The position numbers and the translations under genes were made by a program. DNA of 64,000 nt from Xanthomonas sp. DAR 35659 (lineage in GTDB: Bacteria > Pseudomonadota > Gammaproteobacteria > Xanthomonadales > Xanthomonadaceae), in contig NZ_CP162488.1 of assembly GCF_041242975.1 (NCBI RefSeq), positions 3,958,001 to 4,022,000 of the forward strand, read 5' to 3'. Position 1 is the stretch's first letter, and every line of letters begins with the position of its first letter. Shown here in pieces: positions 36,136 through 44,495 of the stretch. The notes under the pieces were generated by a model that did no database searches, had not been told where the DNA came from, and saw only the letters and a program-made list of their open reading frames with translations.

Positions 36136-38916
36136 ATGACGCCAGAAATCAAGGCAAGGCAGCTCATCGACAGCAAGCTGGAAGCGGCGGGCTGGCTGGT
36201 TCAGGACGCCAAGCAGGTCAACCTTGGGGCTGGCAGAGGCGTCGCGGTCCGCGAGTACCCCACCGATAGCGGCCCGGCCGACTACGTCCTGTTTGTTGAC
36301 CGCGAGTCGGTCGGCGTCATCGAAGCCAAACGTGATGAAGCTGGTGAAAACCTCACAATGCATGAAGCCCAGACCGAGCGCTATGCCAATGCCACCCTGA
36401 AATGGCGCAAGAGCAAAGAGCCTCTGCGCTTCCTGTACGAAAGCACCGGCCAGATCATCCACTTCACGGACGGGCGCGATCCCCATCCCCGCGCGCGTGA
36501 GCTGTTCCACTTCTTCCAGCCCCAGACCCTCGCAGATTGGGCAGCCGAAGCCGACACCTTGCGCCACCGGCTCGCCGAGCGCATGCCGGCCTTGCCCGAG
36601 GAAAACCTTCGCGACTGCCAAGTCAGCGCGGTCACAGGGCTGGAGCGCTCCTTGGCCCAGAACCGGCCGCGCGCACTGGTCCACATGGCAACCGGCGCGG
36701 GCAAGACCTTCACCGCCATCACCTCGGTCTACCGCCTGCTCAAGTTCGGCGGGGCCAGGCGTATCCTGTTCCTGGTGGACACGCGCAATCTGGGCAAACA
36801 GGCACATCAGGAATTCATGGCCTATACGCCGCCCGATGACGGCCGCAAGTTCACCGAGCTGTACAACGTCCAGCGCCTGACGAGCAGCCAAATCGACCCC
36901 CATGCTCAAGTGTGCATCAGCACCATCCAGCGCATGTATTCCATCCTGTCCGAACAACCAATCGACGAATCGGCTGAGGACGTCTCGATGGCTGAACTGC
37001 CCTCGGCGATCAAACAGCCAAGGCCGGTCGCGTACAACGCCGCCGTCCCCATCGAGACCTTCGACTTCATCGTCATCGACGAATGCCATCGCAGCATCTA
37101 CAACCTGTGGAAGCAGGTCCTGGATTACTACGACGCCTTCCTGATCGGCCTGACGGCCACCCCGGACAAGCGCACCTTCGGGTTTTTCAACGAAAACATC
37201 GTGGCCGAGTACAGCTACGAGCAATCCGTCGTGGACGGCGTCAACGTCGGTTACGACGTTTACGAGATCGACACCAAGATCACCAAGGCCGGCGCCGAGC
37301 TCAAAGCCAAACAGTGGGTGGACCACCGCCATCGCGAGACCCGCAAGAAGCGCTGGGCCGAGACGGATGAAGACGTGGCCTACACCGGCAAGGAGCTCGA
37401 CCGCTCGGTGGTCAACACCAGTCAGATCCGCAAGGTCGTCCAGGCGATGAAATCCGCGGTAGAGACCAGCATCTTCCCCAACCGCAAGGAAGTCCCCAAG
37501 ACGCTGATCTTTGCCAAGACCGACAGCCACGCCGACGACATCATCAAGGCTGTCCGGGAGGTCTACGGCCAGGGCAACGCCTTCTGCAAAAAGGTGACCT
37601 ACAAATCCGATGAAGATCCCGACACTGTCCTGTCCAATTTCCGCAACGACTACCACCCGCGCATCGCCGTCACCGTGGACATGATTGCCACCGGCACCGA
37701 TGTGAAGCCACTCGAAGTGCTGTTGTTCATGCGCGATGTCCGCAGCAAGGGCTACTACGAGCAGATGAAGGGGCGCGGTGTGCGCAGCCTGGACATGGAA
37801 TCGCTTAAGAAAGTCAGCAACAGCGTGAACAGCGCCAAGACCCGCTTTGTCCTGATCGACGCGGTGGGCGTGGAGAAGTCCCTCAAGACCGAAACCCGCC
37901 CGCTGGAGAAGAAGCCTGGCGTCAGCCTGGACCAGTTGCTCAAGAGCATCGCCGTTGGCGGGCAGGACGAGGACACCGTGCTTAGCCTTGGTAATCGGCT
38001 TATACGCCTGAACAAGCAGTTGGATGACAAGGCGCTGACCCGCATCAAGCAGACCGCCAAGGGCGCCAGCCTGTCCGAGCTGGCCCGTGGCCTGGTGAGC
38101 GCGGCAAACCCGGACCTGGTCCTGGCCGACGCGTTGGATGCGGCACAGGCAGCGGGCATCACCCGCAGCGCAGAGACGATCACTCCCGAAGAACTGGATG
38201 CCGCTCGCGCCAAACGCATCGCCAGCGCCTGTCGCCCCTTCGATGATCCAGCGCTGCGTGAGGAGATTGAATCGGCTCGCCGTAAGCACGAACAGTTGAT
38301 CGACCATATCAATCTAGATGAGATCACTTTTGCTGGCTACAGCGCACAGGCCAAAGTCCAGGCAAAGGCGACCGTCCAGGCCTTCCAGGATTACCTGCAG
38401 CAGCACAAGGATGAGATCGCCGCGTTGGGCTTCTTCTATGCCCAGCCATATCAGCGCCGGCAACTTACTTTCGCCATGATCGAGGAACTGCACGAAGCGC
38501 TGGGGCGCCCACCGCTGATGCTGACCACCGATCGGTTGTGGTCCGCTTATGCTCGCATGCAGCCCAGCAAGGTCACGGGCGCCAATGCGCGCCGCCAACT
38601 GACGGATCTTGTTTCACTGGTGCGCTTTGCATTGGGACTGGACGATGAACTGCGCCCCTACGCCGATAGCGTGGACAAGCGCTTCCAAGCATGGATTTTC
38701 CGGCACAATGCGCGCCGCACCACGTCGTTCACGGCAGAGCAGACCGAATGGCTGCGCTTGATAAAGGATCATATCGCGTCCAGCTGTGCGATCAGTCGCG
38801 AAGATTTCGACTACGCCCAACTGGCTGGCAAGGGCGGCTTGCAGAAGGCGTGGAATGTATTTGGTGAGCAGCTCGATGGGCTGCTTGATGAAATGAATGA
38901 GGAGTTGGTGGCGTAA
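36136..38916 (+). CDS. hsdR: Type I restriction endonuclease subunit R
   Basis: A 926-residue motor and nuclease subunit of the EcoEI-like (type IB-family) group. The N-terminal nuclease shows D49 (GPADY) and E63-A-K65 (VIEAKRD), a PD-(D/E)xK site. Walker A is ATGAGKT at 185-191 and the DEAD-type box is DECH at 315-318; later helicase motifs include ATGTDVKP and QMKGRGVR. The C-terminal region binds the methylase complex. The start at MTPEIKARQ follows GGGGGA; the open frame extends upstream but is not similar. First gene of hsdR-hsdS-rhuM-hsdM. Confidence 0.95.
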   Translation: MTPEIKARQLIDSKLEAAGWLVQDAKQVNLGAGRGVAVREYPTDSGPADYVLFVDRESVGVIEAKRDEAGENLTMHEAQTERYANATLKWRKSKEPLRFLYESTGQIIHFTDGRDPHPRARELFHFFQPQTLADWAAEADTLRHRLAERMPALPEENLRDCQVSAVTGLERSLAQNRPRALVHMATGAGKTFTAITSVYRLLKFGGARRILFLVDTRNLGKQAHQEFMAYTPPDDGRKFTELYNVQRLTSSQIDPHAQVCISTIQRMYSILSEQPIDESAEDVSMAELPSAIKQPRPVAYNAAVPIETFDFIVIDECHRSIYNLWKQVLDYYDAFLIGLTATPDKRTFGFFNENIVAEYSYEQSVVDGVNVGYDVYEIDTKITKAGAELKAKQWVDHRHRETRKKRWAETDEDVAYTGKELDRSVVNTSQIRKVVQAMKSAVETSIFPNRKEVPKTLIFAKTDSHADDIIKAVREVYGQGNAFCKKVTYKSDEDPDTVLSNFRNDYHPRIAVTVDMIATGTDVKPLEVLLFMRDVRSKGYYEQMKGRGVRSLDMESLKKVSNSVNSAKTRFVLIDAVGVEKSLKTETRPLEKKPGVSLDQLLKSIAVGGQDEDTVLSLGNRLIRLNKQLDDKALTRIKQTAKGASLSELARGLVSAANPDLVLADALDAAQAAGITRSAETITPEELDAARAKRIASACRPFDDPALREEIESARRKHEQLIDHINLDEITFAGYSAQAKVQAKATVQAFQDYLQQHKDEIAALGFFYAQPYQRRQLTFAMIEELHEALGRPPLMLTTDRLWSAYARMQPSKVTGANARRQLTDLVSLVRFALGLDDELRPYADSVDKRFQAWIFRHNARRTTSFTAEQTEWLRLIKDHIASSCAISREDFDYAQLAGKGGLQKAWNVFGEQLDGLLDEMNEELVA

Positions 38917-38928
38917 GCCATTTCTTTT

Positions 38929-40500
38929 ATGGCACTGACTAAAAGCATCGCAGAGATCATCTCCGAAGACACATCAGGTTTACTTGGTATACATCCAACG
39001 TGGTCTCGCGTGCGATTGGCCGAAATTGCCAGCGTGCTCAATGGATTCCCATTCGAGTCCGTATTTTTCACAGGCACAACCGGCATCCCTTTAATTCGTA
39101 TCCGCAACATTTCAGAGGGAAAAACACAGACCCGTTATAACGGCCCATATGAGAACAGGTTCATCGTGAATACGGGAGACCTTTTGATCGGCATGGATGG
39201 CGATTTCCACGCAACCTGCTGGAAGGGCGAACAAGCTCTTCTAAATCAACGCGTTTGTAAAATCACCCCAAATGAAAATTTTTATCACCCAAAGCTTATC
39301 GAATACGCACTACCTGGCTATTTAAATGCAATTAATGCCGCGACGTCATCGATTACGGTAAAGCATTTATCGTCAAAAAGCATCGAGGAAATTGACCTCC
39401 CACTACCTCCGATAGGCGAACAAACCCGGATCGCCGGAAAGCTTGAAGAACTATTGTCCGACCTCGATGCCGGCGTAGCCGAACTGAAGGCAGCGCAGCG
39501 CAAACTGGTGCGTTACCGCCAGTCACTACTGAAGGCCGCCGTGGAAGGCACCCTCACCGCCGACTGGCGTGCTGCGCGCGCGCAAACCGGCGAACCACAA
39601 GAAACTGGCGCCGAGCTACTGCAACGCATCCTCAGCGAACGCCGCGCTCGCTGGGAAGCCAAGCAACTCGCCAAGTTTGCCAAACAAGGAAAGAACCCAC
39701 CCAAAGGCTGGCAAGACAAATACCCTGCCCCAGTCCTACCAAAGGCGGTCGGCCTCCACGCCCTGCCAGTCGGTTGGGCGTGGGCAAGCTTGGACATGAT
39801 TGGGGAGATTGCATCGGGCGTAGCCAAGGGCACAAAGCGTTCGTCCGCGACCATCACGCGCGAAGTCCCATACTTGCGGGTAGCAAATGTCCAACGTGGC
39901 TACCTCGACCTCACGCAGATCAAAACCATTGCAGCTACAGAGGCTGACATCGAGGAACTTCGTCTTCAGCCTGGGGACGTTCTTTTCAACGAAGGCGGAG
40001 ATCTCGACAAACTTGGACGCGGGTGGGTTTGGCAAGGCGAATTGAAAGAATGCATCCATCAGAATCATGTCTTCCGCGTTCGTCCGTACCTGTCCGGAAC
40101 ACCGTCCGAACTGATCTCGCATCATGGCAACACATTCGGAAAAGACTGGTTCAAGACCGCCGGCAAGCAAACCACGAATCTGGCATCGATCAACATGAAA
40201 ATGTTGCGCGAGTTTCCTATCCCCGTCGCAGCAGAACTGGAAGGGCGAAAGATTCTTGAGATACTGTCGCCCATGCTTGATATCCTGGCCGCCCAGGAAA
40301 AGAGCATAGAACTTGGCTTAAAGCAGGCAGCTGCTCAACGCAAAAACATCCTCAAAGCCGCGTTCACAGGTCAGCTCGTCTCCCAAGATCCAAACGACGA
40401 ACCCGCCAGCGTACTACTGGAGCGTATCCGCGCAGCGCGCGTCGCAGCCGGTGCGAAGCGAACAGGCAAAACTGCGCGAAAGACCAAGGAATGCACATGA
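38929..40500 (+). CDS. hsdS: Type I specificity subunit S
   Basis: A 523-residue DNA-recognition subunit. Two target-recognition domains are seen: TRD1 at about 25-160 (WSRVRLAEIASVLNGFPF) and TRD2 at about 280-440 (LPVGWAWASLDMIGEIASG). Each is followed by a conserved helical spacer (LPPIGEQTRIAGKLEELLSD, KQAAAQRKNILKAAFTGQLVSQ). TRD1 uses more AT-rich codons than the rest. The two domains set a bipartite target that cannot be predicted here. Its stop overlaps the RhuM start (ATGA). Confidence 0.94.
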   Translation: MALTKSIAEIISEDTSGLLGIHPTWSRVRLAEIASVLNGFPFESVFFTGTTGIPLIRIRNISEGKTQTRYNGPYENRFIVNTGDLLIGMDGDFHATCWKGEQALLNQRVCKITPNENFYHPKLIEYALPGYLNAINAATSSITVKHLSSKSIEEIDLPLPPIGEQTRIAGKLEELLSDLDAGVAELKAAQRKLVRYRQSLLKAAVEGTLTADWRAARAQTGEPQETGAELLQRILSERRARWEAKQLAKFAKQGKNPPKGWQDKYPAPVLPKAVGLHALPVGWAWASLDMIGEIASGVAKGTKRSSATITREVPYLRVANVQRGYLDLTQIKTIAATEADIEELRLQPGDVLFNEGGDLDKLGRGWVWQGELKECIHQNHVFRVRPYLSGTPSELISHHGNTFGKDWFKTAGKQTTNLASINMKMLREFPIPVAAELEGRKILEILSPMLDILAAQEKSIELGLKQAAAQRKNILKAAFTGQLVSQDPNDEPASVLLERIRAARVAAGAKRTGKTARKTKECT

Positions 40501-41543
40501 GCGACAGCCAGGGCGAACTGATCCTGTACCGGACAGAGGACGGTCAAGCTGACATCCAGCTACGCGCGGTGGACGGTACAGTGTGGCTGAACCAAGCCCA
40601 GATTGCTGAGCTGTTCAACACCACCAAGCAGAACGTCAGCCTGCATATCCGCAATGTGCTGGACGAGGGGGAATTGACCGCCGAGGCAACTGTCAAGGAA
40701 TCCTTGACAGTTCAAACCGAGGGCAAGCGCCAGGTCAGCCGTGCGGTTCAGACCTATCGCCTGGAGATGATCCTGGCGGTTGGCTACCGGGTGCGCTCTC
40801 CGCGCGGCGCCCAGTTCCGACGCTGGGCCAGCACGGTGCTGGCTGAGTACCTTGTGAAAGGCTTCGCCATGAACGATGCCCGCTTGAAGGATGCCGAGCG
40901 GGTCGATTACTTCGAGGAACTACTGGCGCGAATCCGCGATATCCGCAGCTCGGAGAAGCGCTTCTACCAGAAGTTGCGCGACCTATTCAAGGAAAGCAGC
41001 AGCGATTACGACGGCACGGCACAGATGGCCAAGACCTTCTTTGCCACCATCCAGAACAAACTGGTTTTTGCCATCACCGGCAAGACGGCCGCCGACCTGA
41101 TCGTGAGCCGCGCCAATGCCGAGGCGGAGAACATGGGCCTGACCAACTGGCCGACTCCGCGCATCCGCAAGGCCGACGCCATGGTGTCCAAGAACTACCT
41201 GCACGCCGACGAGCTGGACCAACTCAACCGGCTGGTGACGCGGTTCCTGGACTTTGCCGAGGACCGTGCGCTGCGCCGCATGGAAACCCGCATGGCCGAC
41301 TGGATTGCACAGACCGACCGCTTCCTGGCATTTGACGAGCGCCCGGTCCTGAGCAATGCGGGCCAGATTTCCCACGACCAGATGGAATCGGTCATTGGCG
41401 AACGGTTCACTGCTTTCGACAACCGCCGGCGCGACGCAGAGCGGCTTGCCGCCGAACAAGAGGCCGCCGCCGACTTGGCACAACTTGAATCCAAAGCGGC
41501 AAAGCTGCTTCCAGGAAAAAGAAATAAAGGCAAGAAGAACTGA
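40497..41543 (+). CDS. RhuM-family protein inside the hsd operon
   Basis: A 348-residue protein of the virulence RhuM family. The N-terminal block ILYRTEDGQADIQLRAVDGT, then VWLNQAQIAELFNTTKQNVSLHIRN is characteristic and looks like a helix-turn-helix (about 35-60). A long middle part with FYQKLRDLFKESSSDYD and FFATIQNKLVFAITGKTAADLI resembles a Fic-related or helical domain, and a coiled-coil basic C-terminus closes it. Overlaps with hsdS (ATGA) and hsdM (TGATG) tie it to the operon. The role is unknown; it may regulate the system or act as an added defence component. Confidence 0.87.
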   Translation: MSDSQGELILYRTEDGQADIQLRAVDGTVWLNQAQIAELFNTTKQNVSLHIRNVLDEGELTAEATVKESLTVQTEGKRQVSRAVQTYRLEMILAVGYRVRSPRGAQFRRWASTVLAEYLVKGFAMNDARLKDAERVDYFEELLARIRDIRSSEKRFYQKLRDLFKESSSDYDGTAQMAKTFFATIQNKLVFAITGKTAADLIVSRANAEAENMGLTNWPTPRIRKADAMVSKNYLHADELDQLNRLVTRFLDFAEDRALRRMETRMADWIAQTDRFLAFDERPVLSNAGQISHDQMESVIGERFTAFDNRRRDAERLAAEQEAAADLAQLESKAAKLLPGKRNKGKKN

Positions 41544-43012
41544 TGAACAGCAACACTCTGGTCCAGAAGCTTTGGAATTTCTGTAACACACTGCGCGATG
41601 ATGGCGTTGGCTATGGCGATTACCTGGAACAGCTGACGTATCTGCTATTCCTGAAACTCGCCCACGAATACTCGCTTCCGCCCCACAGCCGCGACACCCA
41701 CATCCCGCGTAGCTGCAACTGGAACAGCCTAAGGAAGCTGACCGGCCCGACGCTAGAAGGACACTACATCAAGGTGCTGCACAAACTGGGCGAAGAGCCC
41801 GGAATGTTAGGCGCCATCTTTTTCAAAGCTCAGAATAAGATTCAGGACCCAGCCAAGCTAGCGCGCTTGGTACAGATGATCGATGCGCAGGAGTGGCTGA
41901 GCCTGGACATCGACGTTAAGGGCGAGCTGTACGAAGGCTTGCTGCAGAAGAACGCCGAAGACACCAAAAGCGGCGCCGGCCAGTACTTCACGCCGCGCCC
42001 GCTGATCCAGGCGATGGTGGAATGCGTACAGCCCGAGCCCAAGAAGACCGTTGCGGATCCGGCCTGTGGCACAGGCGGCTTCTTCCTAGGCGTGCACGAA
42101 TGGCTGACCCGTCCCGGCAGTCGTCTGAACCCATCGCAGGGCAAATTTCTGCGGCACAATACATTTCACGGCAATGAGATCGTGGCGGGCACTCGGCGTA
42201 TGTGCCTGATGAACCTGTTCTTGCACAACATCGGCGAGTTGGACGGGATTCCCGCTGTTGAACGCTCCGATGCGCTGGTGAGCGAGCCTTCGCAGCTGTT
42301 CGATTATGTGCTGGCTAATCCACCATTTGGCAAGAAGAGCAGCATGACGATCACCAGTGAAGACGGTGAGGAAGATCGTGATGCTTTGACGTACGAACGG
42401 CAGGGCTTCTGGCAGACCACGTCCAACAAACAGCTGAATTTCCTGCAGCACATTGTTTCGATGCTCAAGGCGACGGGGCAAGCAGCGGTGGTGCTACCGG
42501 ACAATGTCCTATTCGAAGGGGGAGCGGGCGAGAAGATCCGCCGGAAGCTGCTGCAGAGCTGCGATGTTCACACGCTGCTTCGTCTTCCAACGGGCATTTT
42601 TTATGCGCAGGGCGTCAAGGCGAACGTACTGTTCTTCGACAACAAACCCAAGGACGGCAAGGTTCACACCAAAGGAGTGTGGATCTATGACCTGCGCACC
42701 AACAAGCATTTCACCTTGAAAACGCGCCAGCTCAAGCGCGAGGACCTTCAAGATTTCGTCGATTGCTACAACCCCACTAACCGGCATGCGCGCAAGGAAT
42801 CAGAGCGCTTCAGGTACTTCGACTACGAAACGTTGACCAAGCGCGACAAGGCCAGCCTGGACATTTTCTGGTTGAAGGACGAAAGCTTGGACAACCTTGA
42901 TGATCTGCCACCGCCGGATGTTCTGGCACTCGAGATCATCGACCACCTGGAAGCGGCGCTGCTGTCTTTCCGTGAAGTCAGTGCAGCACTCCCTCGATCA
43001 AGCGCCGAGTAG
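41543..43012 (+). CDS. hsdM: Type I DNA methyltransferase subunit M
   Basis: A 489-residue adenine N6-methyltransferase. An N-terminal helical domain (LWNFCNTLRDDGVGYGDYLEQLTYLLFLK) is followed by SAM motif DPACGTGGF at 172-180 and catalytic NPPF at 259-262. It methylates the HsdS target and completes the restriction complex with HsdR. Its ATG overlaps the RhuM stop. The gene order R-S-RhuM-M differs from the common R-M-S. A terminator follows 20 bases after the stop. Confidence 0.96.
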   Translation: MNSNTLVQKLWNFCNTLRDDGVGYGDYLEQLTYLLFLKLAHEYSLPPHSRDTHIPRSCNWNSLRKLTGPTLEGHYIKVLHKLGEEPGMLGAIFFKAQNKIQDPAKLARLVQMIDAQEWLSLDIDVKGELYEGLLQKNAEDTKSGAGQYFTPRPLIQAMVECVQPEPKKTVADPACGTGGFFLGVHEWLTRPGSRLNPSQGKFLRHNTFHGNEIVAGTRRMCLMNLFLHNIGELDGIPAVERSDALVSEPSQLFDYVLANPPFGKKSSMTITSEDGEEDRDALTYERQGFWQTTSNKQLNFLQHIVSMLKATGQAAVVLPDNVLFEGGAGEKIRRKLLQSCDVHTLLRLPTGIFYAQGVKANVLFFDNKPKDGKVHTKGVWIYDLRTNKHFTLKTRQLKREDLQDFVDCYNPTNRHARKESERFRYFDYETLTKRDKASLDIFWLKDESLDNLDDLPPPDVLALEIIDHLEAALLSFREVSAALPRSSAE

Positions 43013-43032
43013 TTATCGACAGTTGGTATAAA

Positions 43033-43058
43033 GAGGCCCCGTTTTCGCGGGGCCTTTT
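43033..43058 (+). terminator. Terminator between hsdM and mrr
   Basis: AGGCCCC and GGGGCCT pair around GTTTTCGC and are followed by TTTT. AAAG on the left side gives it some bidirectional character, which suits the convergent genes. Confidence 0.85.
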
Positions 43059-43081
43059 CTGTTGCTGCTGTTGTCTGAAAC

Positions 43082-43192
43082 TCAGCCCTTAGGCGCCTTC
43101 AACCAAGCCTCAATCCAAGAAAGCATTAGACGCGCAGTTTGACTCGGGTCTGGATGCAACAAGTCGCCTGGCAGAGCCCGCCACTCACTCAT
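43082..43192 (-). CDS. 36-residue ORF overlapping the mrr stop
   Basis: An ATG within the last codons of mrr (ATGAGTGA overlap) opens a 36-codon frame, MSEWRALPGDLLHPDPSQTA and onward, ending SWIEAWLKAPKG. The overlap geometry suggests translational coupling to mrr. Composition looks protein-like, with an amphipathic Trp-rich end. I recognise no family, and it may be chance. Confidence 0.35.
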   Translation of the reverse strand: MSEWRALPGDLLHPDPSQTARLMLSWIEAWLKAPKG

Positions 43193-44075
43193 CCCCAGCA
43201 AGAAACCACACCGGCTTGAGCGGCATGCGGGTGCGGGCGACGTCGTCGAGCTGGGCGTAGTGCGCGGTCCACAGACCCAACAGCTTGCGCGCATCGATCA
43301 GGTTGATGCGGCGATGCGACTGCCGCGCCTCGTAGTCCGCATCATTGGTAAAGCCGGACAGGGCCACGAACAGGCCCACGTCGCCCTCGCCGAGTACGGC
43401 CATGAAGCTGCGAAGGTCCCTCACGTCGATGCGCGGGGAGTTGGCGTTGCGCTTGACCTGCACTTTGATGCGCGGCGGCCGGGTGCCGAGCGGGTCGTTG
43501 TAGGCGATGATGTCGGTGCCGCCGTCCTTGCCGGGCGGGGCGATCCAGGCCACGTGGTAGCCCATCGCTTTCAGCAGCGAGCCGACGAGTTCCTGGAACT
43601 CGTAAGGCGGCATGGCCGCCAGATACGCCTCGATCTCGGCCCACGCCCTCTCCTCGGCTTCTTCCAGGGTGATGGTGGCCGAGCTCTCGCCGAGTTCTTC
43701 CTCGCCCTCGTCGTCCTCCACCGGGTCCGGCTGGGCGCTCTTCCATTTGCGGTAGAGCTGGCCGACCGCGCGAGTGAACTGTTCCGGGTCGGGATAGGCC
43801 TGCAAGGCGGCTTCGCCCTCGGGCGTCAGCGTCCAGATGCCCTTGTCCTTGACCATCCAACCAGCCTTCACCGGCGCCACGGTACTGAAGCGCACGATCT
43901 TCTCGAAACGGCGGCCGCCGGTCTCGTAGTTCCCTTCCTCGTACTCGGTCAACGTGGCCTGCTTCGCCAACAGCTCCAACGCGTCACTGGCCCGCATTCC
44001 CTCTGGCTGCGTTTTGAGGATCTGGAACAGCATGCGGATCAGCTCGCCTTTGCGGCGCTTGGTGATGTTGGCCAT
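43185..44075 (-). CDS. mrr: Mrr-type restriction endonuclease
   Basis: A 296-residue type IV-like restriction enzyme that cuts modified DNA. An N-terminal winged-helix Mrr_N domain (about 1-110, GELIRMLFQILKTQPEGMRA) is joined by an acidic linker to the Mrr catalytic domain. The PD-(D/E)xK-like site is visible as GKDGGTDIIAY then IKVQVKR. It is convergent with hsdM and lies in the same island. Mrr enzymes are usually tolerated only with compatible methylation, so the neighbouring HsdM matters for the cell. Confidence 0.9.
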   Translation of the reverse strand: MANITKRRKGELIRMLFQILKTQPEGMRASDALELLAKQATLTEYEEGNYETGGRRFEKIVRFSTVAPVKAGWMVKDKGIWTLTPEGEAALQAYPDPEQFTRAVGQLYRKWKSAQPDPVEDDEGEEELGESSATITLEEAEERAWAEIEAYLAAMPPYEFQELVGSLLKAMGYHVAWIAPPGKDGGTDIIAYNDPLGTRPPRIKVQVKRNANSPRIDVRDLRSFMAVLGEGDVGLFVALSGFTNDADYEARQSHRRINLIDARKLLGLWTAHYAQLDDVARTRMPLKPVWFLAGDE

Positions 44076-44164
44076 CGGCTTTCCATGTCTCCGGTGTCTT
44101 TGGTGCGGGACGCATGCTCAATGATAGCCGCCTTCACGCTTGGCTTACCGCCAGACTCGCGGGT

Positions 44165-44428
44165 TTAGCCCTTGCGTGCCGCGTCCAACCGAGACTGCAA
44201 CGCCGCCAACACGTTCTTTGCCTCGACATAGCCGCCAGATCGACGGGCCTTGGCACGGGACGCCAACCCACGCGCGACGAACGCTTCCTGCTGCTGACGC
44301 GGTGACATCTCGCCAAGCACGGACTGCTCGGCGAAGCTCGTGGCAGCTTCGCCTTCATGGGACACCGCCTGGGACGCTCCGCACACCGCGGGATCGCGCT
44401 TACACCAGGGATGGGAAGCGGACGTCAT
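44165..44428 (-). CDS. Antitoxin-like small ORF
   Basis: An 87-codon frame whose last 45 residues (SPRQQQEAFVARGLASRAKA, then RSGGYVEAKNVLAALQSRLD) resemble short RelB/ParD-like antitoxin C-termini of the form ARGLAxxxxARRSGxYVxxxxVLAxLxxRL. The first 40 residues look unlike any family, so the true start may be an internal codon or the gene may be a remnant. No toxin gene is adjacent. It follows the effector gene on the same strand. Confidence 0.4.
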   Translation of the reverse strand: MTSASHPWCKRDPAVCGASQAVSHEGEAATSFAEQSVLGEMSPRQQQEAFVARGLASRAKARRSGGYVEAKNVLAALQSRLDAARKG

Positions 44429-44495
44429 GGCGCTCGCCCGCATCGGCAGAAAGAGCCGCGCACTTGCATCCCACCGAGACCAGCACCATGGCGCA

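Noticed and set aside
36076..38307. 743-codon frame antisense to hsdR
   Set aside because: It is a shadow of hsdR, which has complete nuclease and helicase motifs.
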